64,000 nucleotides of DNA from Pseudomonas sp. PD9R. Its GTDB lineage: Bacteria > Pseudomonadota > Gammaproteobacteria > Pseudomonadales > Pseudomonadaceae. The notes under the pieces are model-generated. The model saw only the letters and a list, made by a program, of their open reading frames with translations, was not told the DNA's origin and made no database searches. Below are positions 34,435-45,412 of the stretch, piece by piece. A program made the translations under genes and the position numbers. The DNA is taken from positions 124,001 to 188,000 of the forward strand of contig NZ_JAHTMR010000004.1 of NCBI RefSeq assembly GCF_019200975.1, read 5' to 3'. Each line of letters opens with the position of its first letter. Position 1 is the stretch's first letter.

Positions 34435-37400
34435 GCGCCAACAACATACCCCAACTGACGGGGGTCATCGAGCGCTTCTCGCGCGAGGCGACCTGTCATG
34501 ACTCTGCGCTCGACTTGGCAAAAGAGGTGGAACGCCGAATTCTACTGGAGACAGAGATAGGTGCGCGGATTAGTGCTTATGGTTCGTTAGCCCGAGCGGT
34601 CTGGCGAATTGCACCGGAAGAGGCGGCAGTGTACTTCCGACGGCCCCTTGACTTGGCCGAAGCCGTTGGCTCAGAAGATTTTGATCGCACCAATTTCCTG
34701 CTGGAGCTCACCGGGCATTACCAGGGGCAAGAGTTAACAGCAGAGGCGGGGCATACGCTTGCACGCATCTTTGAGCTCAATCAGAACGATGATGCCAAGT
34801 TCCCTTGGTCCGAATACGCCAAAGCCATGGTACCCATCGCTGGCCTGAGCACGCTGGCGGTGATCGCCCGACTCGATGATCGGGACAACGCTGCGCTGGG
34901 TCTGTCGCTGGGCCCGAGTCTGACCCAGCTACTGCGCCACGGCAAAGTCAGTGGCGACATCGCGACGAGCCTGATTGGTCTGGCGGCGCCGATAGAAAGT
35001 TGGACTTGGTCTCTTGGGGAGTTTACTGAGTCTGCGCTGGCTTCGTTGCCCGCTCAGCACCACGAATGGTTCTTTGAACAATCGTTGATTGAACTCGATC
35101 GCAATGACCAATTGTCGCCACCGCGATCTCACCTCGAGGCATGGAATCGGCTGGCCGCCGAATATTTGCCCAACACCTCGCCCTCTCGGGTGCGTCTTGC
35201 GGCACTCCTAAAGCGCTTGCGCTTGGAGCCCACGACCTCACCACGTGAGCCACGGCCAAACCCGTCGGCAAACGTGGCGATCGATCTGGCCGACCCAGTT
35301 GCTATCGACCGCATGATACTCGAGCAGGAACCTGTCAACGGTCAACGGTCAACGGTCACCGTTGGCCGTTGGCCGTTGGGGACGTTACGCGACCTTGCGT
35401 ATCTGGCAGACCAGGAACCCCCGGCCCGGCGCTTGGCCTTCGTACAGGCCGTGGTGACCAGCGGTGTCGCCAGTCTGAGCGAAAGATCTGGGCTTTAGAC
35501 AAATTTTTACCCATCTGGGGCGCTCGTTCGCCGGCCATGGATCTCGCCCTGCCAGAACTCGGACTGAGGTTGGCGCGTCTGCACGCTGAGGAGTTGCTGC
35601 AATCGGAGAGCTGGCGTTCGGCAGGCTGGGACGGGTTATTGACATATTTCCACAGTGATCGCTCAGGGCTTGTCGATGCCGTGCTGGAGGGACTGGGGTC
35701 GTCCGTCGCTGAAGTGTCGGGAGATGCCTGGCTGGGATTGGCGGCAAAATTGGCCCCTAGTGTTCGGGATGCGGCTCTGGCAGAAGGACTCACACGTTTG
35801 CTGAAGCTGGCAGCAGTCACTCTGCCAGGCGAGTTCGGTGATGGCCCGTGGACCCCTGAGCTGGCGTTGGTATTGAACCCCGAAGGGGTCACGGCTGGAT
35901 TAATCTGGGCCCGTTTGGGGCACTCGCATGCGCCCATGCGCTGGCGTGCAGTGCACGCAGTATCGCGCTTAGCGGCGGTTAAGCGATTTGATGTCATCGC
36001 CCATTTAATTCAGCGCTTCACCGATTCTGGCATCGGCCCTTTTGGTGATGCCAAGCTGCCGGCCTACCCAATGCATGCCCAACTATGGCTCTTGATTGCC
36101 TTGGCACGGATTGCCCTGGATCATCCACAACAACTCGTCGTGCACCTTCAATTTTTCGAACAGGTAGCCTTTGCCGACAACTTTCCCCATGTCGTCATGC
36201 GTGCCTTTGCCATTGATACTTTGCGCGTCTTGGCCGCCGTGCTGGATCCGTCTGAACGAGACAAGCTACTGCAGCGTCTGGACAACACGAATCGATCGCC
36301 TTTCCCTCAAGTCATGGCGCGCGAATTCCAGAAACGTCGCTATCTGCCTAAGCCGGACACGGCGCAACGAGGCCCAGAGGCTTTCCACCTCGACTACGAC
36401 TTCAGCAAGTACCATGTCGAGCGACTGTGTCGCGTATTCAGCTGCGCAGAATGGGAAATTGAAAGCCGCATGACGCATTGGGTGCACGGTTGGGATGCCA
36501 ACGCTCACTCCATGTATGACGATCCCCGAGCGCGGCGTTGCTACGAGAATGATTGGTCGTCGGGTTCGATGCCGGAAGTCGATCGTTATGGCGGTTACCT
36601 GGGGTGGCATGCACTCATGTTGTGCGCTGGCGAGTTCTTGCAGACGCGCGAGGTAACCAGAGATGAATGGAGCGATGATGCCTGGGCCGATTTTATTGAG
36701 CACTATCGTCTATCGTGCGTAAACGGTCAGTGGCTGGCTGAGCTCACGGATCTGTTCCCTGTCGATCTTCCCGACAGCGATGCCATACCGATGCCGGAGA
36801 CGGATAATACCGCCAGAGAACGCGACGATCATGAGCTACTGCAGCCGATGCTGGGCATTTCTGAAGCCCAATTAACAAGCGAATCGTTACCGGTCAGTGG
36901 GCGTTGGTCAATTTCCACGGATTGCACGGTTTCGCTTTCCAGCGTGCTTGTTACGGTCGACGACCTTTCTGCGGTGGTGATGACGCTACTGACCGAGGGC
37001 AGGTTCTTCTGCTCTCTACCTGAAGATCCGGAGTCCGTCGAAAGTCATTTCGGGGGGAGCGGTCATGGGATTCGTACCTGGATAGATGGCGTGGCATGTA
37101 CCGACTCGAACCTTGATCAGCATGACCCCTACGCGTTTATCAGCGCGCAGCGTCGTCCGACACCCAGTGCCTGGGTGCGTGACCAATTGGGGTTGGTGGC
37201 TGACGATGTGGGAGGGCGCTGTTGGTCGAACAGTACTGGGGTTTGCTTCAGGACCGAAGCTTGGGGCGCGACTGGAGGGCGAGGGGAACACCGCTGGGAA
37301 GTCGGTGGCCATCGCATCAACGTGGATCGATCATGCCTGCTGAGCCTGCTCAAATCCGAGGAGGTGAAATTGATCGGGGTACTCAAAATGCAGCGTTACC

Positions 37401-37621
37401 TTGCGGGACGGGCAGGAGGTACTGGCAACTTCTCCCACCGCTTACTGGTATTCAATGTCGATTCCAATGGCCGGGTCGAGCTGTTCAAACGTGCTAACAA
37501 ATTTGCGCGGGATGCGATAGTAGGCCTGGATAAAAAGTATAGACACGATTTTCACCATCGCTTCGACGCCATTTGCGCGGCGTTGAAAGCCCGTCCAGGT
37601 TCGCGGGGTGTGCGCAAATAA
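34435..37621 (+). pseudogene. C-terminal remnant of a very large protein, frameshifted (possible STAND-like defence NTPase)
   Basis: About 1,060 residues of coding sequence start abruptly at the IS right end, without a start codon context. They run in one frame to TAG 35496 and continue in the -1 frame from about 35485 ('KIWALDKFLPIWGARSPAMDLALPELGLRLARL') to 37621. The first two thirds look like alpha-helical HEAT/TPR-type repeats. The end contains 'FSKYHVERLCRVFSCAEWEIESRMTHWVHG' and 'YGGYLGWHALMLCAGEFL', which recall C-termini of large bacterial NTPases in defence islands. No Walker motif remains. The family assignment is tentative; that it is a broken gene is well supported. Confidence 0.6.
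35334..35381. repeat. Three GTCAACG plus three GTTGGCC/GTTGGGG 7-mers, near-inverted
   Basis: GTCAACG occurs three times in tandem (35334-35354). After a 6-bp spacer come GTTGGCC, GTTGGCC and GTTGGGG (35361-35381). The two blocks are nearly inverted copies and can form a hairpin. The array lies in the remnant's first frame, about 115 bp before the frameshift. Such 7-mers may arise by slippage in a non-functional gene. Confidence 0.75.
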
Positions 37622-38084
37622 CGGCGCCAACTTTCAATACCATGAAGACTGTTTCACCTTCGGTGGAGCGAGTCTGCATTTGAGTGAGTGCTACCGCAGT
37701 TAGATACTTCGGTAGATGTCCCTTGAGGAATGGTCCGGCCGACAATTCGCCTAAACGAACAGTGCCCCTGATGTAAGCTCTTCGTCGAACGGACCATAGC
37801 TGCTGTCTCTCTTTAGTGTGCGAACGCACCAAAGATAAAAGCTGCGCGATGGCTGGACGGAACCACTTGGGACTTCGCGGTATGCCGTTCCGCGAGAGAT
37901 GAGCGCAGTACCATAGTTGCCGTGGAGTTGATAGGGACGTGTCGGGCCCCAACTAGCATTCCAATAGACAAGTTCTGCAAGAATGTTGTTGTTCCGTTTC
38001 GCCTCCAGCTGGCCGCCTGAAGGGGGCTATGTCGACCGACGCTGTTCCGCTTACCGTCGACTGAAAATATTCCCTGGCGTCGGG
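37622..38084. other. Gene-free stretch after the remnant
   Basis: 463 bp between the end of the large remnant and the LysR gene. The only long open frames are on the - strand and run into the remnant; they show no family resemblance or ribosome site. The segment contains no IS end, REP or strong terminator that I can see. It is probably decayed sequence belonging to the same scar. Confidence 0.5.
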
Positions 38085-38930
38085 TTACCGGGCGAGGCAC
38101 TGAGCCAAAAACGTCATGACGGCCTGTACTGATGAGGTATGACGAATGTCACTATGAGTCACCAGCCACACTTCACGTTCTAATGCCGGTCCAGAAATGC
38201 CAGCGGGCTTCAGTGAATACTGTTCACCGAGAAAGTACGGTAGCGCTGCGAGTCCAACACCTGCTTTCGCTGCCATTGCCTGAATGTTTAGATCATTGCT
38301 GCGTAGAAGAATAGGGCGATCACCGGCCTGTTCAAGCAACCATAGCTGCTGAGGGGTTTGTTCCATGCTCTCGTCATAGGCAATGAATGTCAGTTGATCA
38401 CCAGGTGTTCGATCCAGGTATTCGGCGGAACCGTACAAGGCAAATAGAATTGTTGTGATTTTTCGCGCGACAAAATCGGGCTCTGTAGGGCGGCTCAAAC
38501 GAATGGCAATGTCTGCCTCCCGGCGATTGAGGGACGCGCTGCCTAGGTTCCCAAGCAATTGCAGAGAGAGGTGCGGATGTTGTTGGCGAAGCTTTCCCAG
38601 GTGTGGAGCTATCAGGGAGCAGGCTAGCGCTGGTGGCGCGCTGACTTTGACCTCTCCGACAACGCCGGACTGTCCTGCTAAAGCACTTCGCTCCACTGCA
38701 AAGGATTCGACTTCCATGCGCTTACCCAAGTTGGCAATACGCTCTCCGTCCGCAGTCAGGACGTAAGCCCTAGGACGACGGTCGACCAACTTCAAATTCA
38801 GTGAAGCTTCCAGTGCACTGATTCGTCTTGCGACAGTAGCGTGATCGACTTTCAATTTTCGCGCGGCCGCGGATAACGACTGTTCTTGGGCAAACACCGA
38901 AAAGTAGCGCAGATCTTCCCAATCAAACAT
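38085..38930 (-). CDS. LysR family transcriptional regulator
   Basis: This 281-residue LTTR has an N-terminal HTH ('LRYFSVFAQEQSLSAAARKLKVDHATVARRISALEASLNLKLVDRR') and an effector domain from about residue 90. 'SAPPALACSLIAPHLGKLRQQHPHLSLQLL' and 'READIAIRLSRP' are typical. ATG 38930 is used; a GTG lies one codon upstream. A perfect 8-5-8 palindrome (38971-38991) sits 41 bp before the start. The same half-site recurs upstream of the hydroxyacid dehydrogenase gene, so it probably controls the nearby transporter/dehydrogenase genes. Confidence 0.92.
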   Translation of the reverse strand: MFDWEDLRYFSVFAQEQSLSAAARKLKVDHATVARRISALEASLNLKLVDRRPRAYVLTADGERIANLGKRMEVESFAVERSALAGQSGVVGEVKVSAPPALACSLIAPHLGKLRQQHPHLSLQLLGNLGSASLNRREADIAIRLSRPTEPDFVARKITTILFALYGSAEYLDRTPGDQLTFIAYDESMEQTPQQLWLLEQAGDRPILLRSNDLNIQAMAAKAGVGLAALPYFLGEQYSLKPAGISGPALEREVWLVTHSDIRHTSSVQAVMTFLAQCLAR

Positions 38931-38970
38931 CACATAAGTCCTTTGCCGAGTTATGGTACCTGCCTGTCAC

Positions 38971-38991
38971 GTGGCAACTCGACGTTGCCAC
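38971..38991. promoter_or_regulatory. Palindromic operator upstream of the LysR gene
   Basis: GTGGCAAC-TCGAC-GTTGCCAC is a perfect inverted repeat with 8-bp arms. It lies 41 bp upstream of the LysR start, where LysR proteins usually autoregulate. The half-site GGCAAC/GTTGCC reappears at 42090-42112 and GTGGCAAC at 42133-42140. Confidence 0.65.
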
Positions 38992-39025
38992 AGCCAGACT
39001 GCCGATGGACGGGGCACATATACCA

Positions 39026-39289
39026 TCAGTTCTGAGAGTTGCACGATTGAGCAAACTTCCGATAACTGATGCGTTGCAGGCTGCCTTGGGTCGTACTGTA
39101 GGTCATGTACGCCTCGACCACTTGGCACTCTGCTGGATCAGGTTCATCCATTGCTATCACCTCGGCAACGTCGAGATTCATCGTGTAGCTATAAGGGATA
39201 GCAGAGGGTTGCACGCTGACTTGATCTGCGTGAGCAAAAACGCTGATTGTTGCAATTACGACGGCGCCAATTGTGTTTGTAAATTTCAT
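39026..39289 (-). CDS. DUF2790 family secreted small protein
   Basis: This 87-residue protein has a signal peptide ('MKFTNTIGAVVIATISVFAHA', cleaved after residue 21) and the DUF2790 core 'IPYSYTMNLDVAEVIAMDEPDPAECQVVEAYMTYSTTQGSLQRISYRKF', with two Cys likely to pair. DUF2790 is a Pseudomonas family of small periplasmic proteins of unknown function, sometimes metal- or stress-induced. It is not clearly co-transcribed with its neighbours (171-bp gap upstream). Confidence 0.8.
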   Translation of the reverse strand: MKFTNTIGAVVIATISVFAHADQVSVQPSAIPYSYTMNLDVAEVIAMDEPDPAECQVVEAYMTYSTTQGSLQRISYRKFAQSCNSQN

Positions 39290-39460
39290 GATGTTTCTCC
39301 AGAAGTCACGTTGTTAACCAATATCGCCAGCCTCATAGGGTTGGCTTGTGATCATTCTGTTGAAACATCTCTATGCTTAAAATTCCCCAGCTACGCACAC
39401 GTTCTATGCATTTTCGCACATGCGAACCGGCACTTGAGCTATCACTCTGTCTGCAATCAC

Positions 39461-40747
39461 TCAGCCCAGCACGCTCAAGAATGCCAATGTGAATACAACC
39501 GCTACACCCAACAGCGGAACCATGAAGAGTTGGTAGAAGAGTCGACTGCGTTCGGCTTCTTCTTGAACACCTGCCAGCGCCATGGCACCTGCTGAGGAGA
39601 ATGGTGAGAAACCGGTCATGATTGCGCACGAAGTAATCACAGAAAACAGCACCGTTGGACTAACACCAGTCTTTGCGGCCAAGCCTGGGACGATTGGATA
39701 TAACGTTGGCATGACTACGCCGAGCGTACTTGAGAAGAAGCTCATGATCCCCGCGCAAATACCCGTGGCGTAAACCACAGAATTGAATCCGACGTGTAAT
39801 CCCAGCCATTGCGATAAAGCGTCGATGGTGCCGGCCCGCGTCGCGACGGAGATAAGCATTCCCATGCCACACAACAATATGATGATCGACCATGGCACCT
39901 TGGCCAAGGCAGTGCGTTCATCTCCGATTTTGAAAATCAGTGCCAGAACGACGCCTAGCAACGAGATAAATGTTGGGTCAGCAGCGGTTCTGAGCGTTGC
40001 GAGCAGACCCTGTCCTGGAATGATCACTGCCAAAAGGCTTGGCACGATGACCAGTCCCAATATGACGAGTACCAGAACTACCGTTTTGCGTTGTGCTTTA
40101 TCTAGCGGCGGCGGGGCATCCGCTACAAGGCATCGGGTCTTGTAACCCTGCAACAGTATGTAGGCAGCAACGAAAAGAACGGTTTGTACAATAAGTGAGT
40201 CCAGTAGCAGTCGGTGGGTGAAGAGTTCGGCCGTCGCGGTATCGAAACCCATTTGTTCAAATATCCCCTGAGTGACCCGACCTCCGAGACTGATGCTGTT
40301 GAACGTGGTGGCCATTCCTCCGCATACGACGATCACAGCGCCTAGTAGCCGACTCATACCAGTCTTGCTCGCAACTGCCATAACCAGCGGGGAAAGAAAA
40401 ACAAATACGGCGTAGTGTCCCGGTCCTACGCCAGAAATCAGCATCACCAATCCATATAAGGCAAAAGGAATAGCCGCGGGGCGATTGCGTGTTGCATAGA
40501 CCACTCGACTTGCAATTTGCTCAAGCGTGCCATTAGCGATGGCAAAGCCAAAGAAGAAAGTAACTCCAAAAATGATTAAAAACAGTTTGGTAGGCCAAAG
40601 TGAGATCAGTTCGTTCAGGGTTGTACCGGGGTTAGTAACGCTAATGAGATAGGCGAATACAATCGCCAATAGCCCTGTGTTCACGTTGAGCCAGTAGCCG
40701 ATACCGATGGACGCCAGGATCGCTAATATAATTAATAGGGTCAGCAT
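39461..40747 (-). CDS. MatC-like/SLC13-type carboxylate transporter
   Basis: This 428-residue membrane protein has about 11-12 helices and resembles the dicarboxylate carriers related to MatC: 'YWLNVNTGLLAIVFAYLIS', 'WPTKLFLIIFGVTFFFGFAIANGTLEQIA', 'GPGHYAVFVFLSPLVMAVA' and 'SSTLGVVMPTLYPIVPGLA'. ATG 40747 follows AGAGG; a GTG at 40756 is less likely. It is 68 bp after the D-2-hydroxyacid dehydrogenase gene on the same strand, suggesting uptake of a hydroxy- or dicarboxylate that the enzyme handles. Confidence 0.8.
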   Translation of the reverse strand: MLTLLIILAILASIGIGYWLNVNTGLLAIVFAYLISVTNPGTTLNELISLWPTKLFLIIFGVTFFFGFAIANGTLEQIASRVVYATRNRPAAIPFALYGLVMLISGVGPGHYAVFVFLSPLVMAVASKTGMSRLLGAVIVVCGGMATTFNSISLGGRVTQGIFEQMGFDTATAELFTHRLLLDSLIVQTVLFVAAYILLQGYKTRCLVADAPPPLDKAQRKTVVLVLVILGLVIVPSLLAVIIPGQGLLATLRTAADPTFISLLGVVLALIFKIGDERTALAKVPWSIIILLCGMGMLISVATRAGTIDALSQWLGLHVGFNSVVYATGICAGIMSFFSSTLGVVMPTLYPIVPGLAAKTGVSPTVLFSVITSCAIMTGFSPFSSAGAMALAGVQEEAERSRLFYQLFMVPLLGVAVVFTLAFLSVLG

Positions 40748-40815
40748 CGAAGCCACCTCTTTTTTATTCTTGTTTTAGACCAGGGCCAATCGGCCCTGGG
40801 GGAATTGCGAAGTGA

Positions 40816-41763
40816 TCAGTGATGAGGCAGGAAGCGTGGGACATCAATACCCTTCTTCCAACCCAGCAGTGCATCAGCTGCGGCATCAGCGAACTGTGCA
40901 TACATCTCATCGGTTGGCCAGCCGAGATGGGACGTGAGAATGACGTTCGAAAGACCAGTCAAGGCGTGCCCCGCTGGCAATGGCTCCTGATCGAACACAT
41001 CCAGTGCAGCGCCTGCGATCCGACCTTCTGCAAGCGTTCGCACAAGTGCGGCTTCATCGATAATCGGACCGCGCGCAGTGTTGATGATGTAGGCGGATGG
41101 TTTCATCAGGGCCAGGCGGCGCGCGTCAATCAACCCGCGCGATTCCGGGGCCAACGTGGCATGTACTGAAACGATATCGGACTGTCTCATCAGGTCATCC
41201 AGCTCCAATGCCTGGGCTCCAACCGCCGCAGCGTCTTCCGCCGTCAGCCTCGGCCCCCACGCTACGACATTCATACCGAATACTTGGGCAACCTGTGACA
41301 CGTAACGACCAATGTTACCCATACCCACAATGCCCAGCGTTTTGCCGCGCAGGACCCGAGTCATAGGCGTTGGCCATTCACCACGTTTGACGGCGCTGTC
41401 GACCCATGGGATTTCTCTCATCAAGGCCATCATCAATCCGAACGTGAACTCGCCTGCGCTGGTGCAGAATCCTCCAGTCGCCTTGGCAATTACGATACCT
41501 AGCCGCTGAGCGGCCTCAAGATCGATGTGGTAAGCGTGATTACCCGTTTGCGCGATGATGCGAAGTTCCGGTGTCTGCTCCATGAATTCGGCAGTAAACA
41601 AAGTGCGCTCACGATTGGCGATGACTGCATCGAAGCCTTTCAGATCGCCTGGCCCACTCAGGGGACCGGTGAAGATTTTGACCTGCGCATGTTCACGCAG
41701 TCGGCGGATGCCTACGGTATTTTCGTAGGCATTGTGAATGTCGTTAAGGACGGCGATACGCAT
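40816..41763 (-). CDS. D-2-hydroxyacid dehydrogenase, NAD-dependent
   Basis: This 315-residue enzyme interconverts a D-2-hydroxy acid and a 2-keto acid. It has the NAD-binding 'LGIVGMGNIGRYVSQVAQVFGM' near residue 145, and the catalytic Arg ('NTARGPIIDE'), Glu ('LDVFDQEPLP') and His ('LTSHLGWPT'). ATG 41763 is chosen over ATG 41769 because AGAGGA is then properly spaced. It is first in a two-gene operon with the MatC-like transporter. The exact hydroxy acid is unknown. Confidence 0.88.
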   Translation of the reverse strand: MRIAVLNDIHNAYENTVGIRRLREHAQVKIFTGPLSGPGDLKGFDAVIANRERTLFTAEFMEQTPELRIIAQTGNHAYHIDLEAAQRLGIVIAKATGGFCTSAGEFTFGLMMALMREIPWVDSAVKRGEWPTPMTRVLRGKTLGIVGMGNIGRYVSQVAQVFGMNVVAWGPRLTAEDAAAVGAQALELDDLMRQSDIVSVHATLAPESRGLIDARRLALMKPSAYIINTARGPIIDEAALVRTLAEGRIAGAALDVFDQEPLPAGHALTGLSNVILTSHLGWPTDEMYAQFADAAADALLGWKKGIDVPRFLPHH

Positions 41764-42172
41764 TTTCATCTTCCTCTTATTGTTAGGAGTTAAACCGGAC
41801 AGTGATCTGTTCTCCAAAATAATTAGCTTAACCAACACAGGCAACCGAGTTTTTGGCTGCTTTCGGTTGAGAAAAAATCAAGGAAATAGTTTTATTACCA
41901 ATGCTGTCCAAACTTTCTGGTTGTCGCATCAACTCGATGGGACTTGGTCAACGCCAACTTTGAACGCCAGGCCATAGGAGGGTAAAGGGTGAAAGAAGGC
42001 TAATACCTATTGGTTTTTCATTATTGGTCGTAAGGTGCTTCCTTAGCTTTTTCATTGAAAATGTCTAACGCCATCCAGTTACTTTAATTGGCAACAATAA
42101 AGTTTCGTTGCCGAAATATAAAAAATCGCGCAGTGGCAACATCTGTAACCCATCGCATTAACGTGGCGTCAC
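41764..42172. other. Intergenic region upstream of the hydroxyacid dehydrogenase operon, with LysR-like half-sites
   Basis: 409 bp, AT-rich near 41990-42125. It must contain the promoter of the - strand dehydrogenase/MatC operon. GGCAAC (42090-42095) and GTTGCC (42107-42112) form an inverted repeat with an 11-bp gap, and GTGGCAAC occurs again at 42133. These match the half-site of the LysR operator at 38971. No gene or RNA is recognised. Confidence 0.5.
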
Positions 42173-44292
<2,120 letters not shown>

Positions 44293-44296
<4 letters not shown>

Positions 44297-45156
44297 GGTC
44301 GACTGCAGTCAGAGATATGGATTTTGCGGGTGAAAGTATCCGCCAGTTTGAAGAGGTCGCTGCGCCGATACACTTCACACCAGTGCAGCTCTCTATTACC
44401 GGACTGATCGGTGTGTAGTTTGAGCTGCAAGCTGTCGCTGATATTGAGGTTGCCGTAGAAGTGCAACTCGCGTTGGCGGATGTGACCGGGACGGCGCAAT
44501 CCCAGCAGCGCCCATTCCGCGCGCTCGACCATGGCCTGGAAGTTGGCGAAGTAGAGGAGGTCGGCGCCGTTGAAGTCGATGTCGGGGCAGGGCGTGAAAT
44601 CAAACACGCGCGCCGCCTCGCTGGATTGGCGGTCAATGCCGTAATGGCTGTGCCAGTCGCCGCCGCGGATTCGCCGATTGTCGGCGTGCAGTTCCTGCAA
44701 TACCTCGGGTAGGGGTGTCACGGGTGCGTGCGTGCCCCTGAGACATGCTTTGTTGACACTGCGATTGTCACCCGGGACGTGACGGCTCACGAAGGTGGAC
44801 AGCAACGCCAGTTGACCCACGACGCGGTCGCCGAGCCTGACTTCATGTTCGCTGTAATGCCGGGCCTGCCCACCGCGTCCGAGGCGGGTGTGGATCTGGA
44901 ACGAGCGGTTCTCGATGATGGTTTCGAGCTTCAGATTCCACGTTTTTACGGCGGTGAACGCGGCATAGGCGATGCGACCTTGCTCATCGACGAAATCAGG
45001 CAAAGGCCGATCATGTAACTCGGCCAGTGCGAGCCAATGTTGATGCCCGCATTCTTTCAACAACCAGTTTTCCGACAGGCCGGTAAAAGCCAGGTTAGGC
45101 ATCGAAGCCAGGTAGGTTTCTGAACGCGAGGTGGTGAACGCAGAGGTTGTCGGCAT
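44293..45156 (-). CDS. LnmK/Pnap_2097-like hot-dog protein (possible methylmalonyl-CoA acyltransferase/decarboxylase)
   Basis: The 287-residue protein starts 'MPTTSAF...MPNLAFTGLSENWLLKECGHQHWLALAE', the opening typical of the Pnap_2097/LnmK group. It also has two hot-dog-like halves (a second near 'LLYFANFQAMVERAEWALLG'). LnmK of leinamycin synthesis decarboxylates methylmalonyl-CoA and loads propionyl on a carrier. The adjacent mutase makes methylmalonyl-CoA, which supports a related role. ATG 45156 is better spaced from AGGA than ATG 45165. Assignment is from memory of the family pattern. Confidence 0.65.
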
Positions 45157-45218
45157 GGTGGGCATCCTGAATCTGCTGTTGTCGAGGGCCCGTCGGGCCT
45201 ATCGGTTGCAGTATCGGG

Positions 45219-45234
45219 AGCGAAGGTCGTGCCA
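45219..45234 (-). promoter_or_regulatory. Predicted sigma-54 promoter of the LnmK/mutase operon
   Basis: On the - strand TGGCACGACCTTCGCT has GG-N10-GC spacing, as required for RpoN promoters (-24 TGGCAC, -12 TCGCT). The start of transcription would be near 45207, about 50 bp before ATG 45156. Fourteen of 16 bases equal the nit promoter at 47473-47488. Confidence 0.75.
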
Positions 45235-45323
45235 GTTTTTCGAAGTGTTCAGTCTTACGATTAACTGATTGATATTTAATATTTATTTTTCTGAACGGCG
45301 CCCGCAAGGCAGACGCCGGTACT

Positions 45324-45375
45324 ACGTAATTACGTGAAAACACGAATTTTCGTAAACGGTTTCACGAGATTGCGT
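45324..45375 (-). promoter_or_regulatory. Three ACG-N6-CGT enhancer-like sites upstream of the LnmK/mutase promoter
   Basis: ACGTAATTACGT (45324-45335), ACGAATTTTCGT (45342-45353) and ACGAGATTGCGT (45364-45375) are spaced 18 and 22 bp start to start. The promoter-proximal site is 89 bp upstream of the -24 element. The same three-site layout precedes the nit promoter at 47319-47371. They are likely binding sites for the NitA-like activator. Confidence 0.7.
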
Positions 45376-45412
45376 GGTCAGGCCAGGTGCCACAACCAAG
45401 GCCCCGTTCGAA

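Noticed and set aside
35334..35381. The tandem 7-mers as a CRISPR-like array.
   Set aside because: Units are only 7 bp with no spacers, and no cas genes are in the window.
35480..35485. CGAAAG as a programmed -1 frameshift signal joining the two frames of the large remnant.
   Set aside because: The direction of the shift fits, but the gene has already lost its start and lies next to an IS. No stimulatory stem just downstream is evident, so a simple mutation is more likely.
37494..37952. A 152-codon - strand frame running from the end of the large remnant into the gap.
   Set aside because: No ribosome site, no recognisable domain, and it overlaps real coding sequence antisense.
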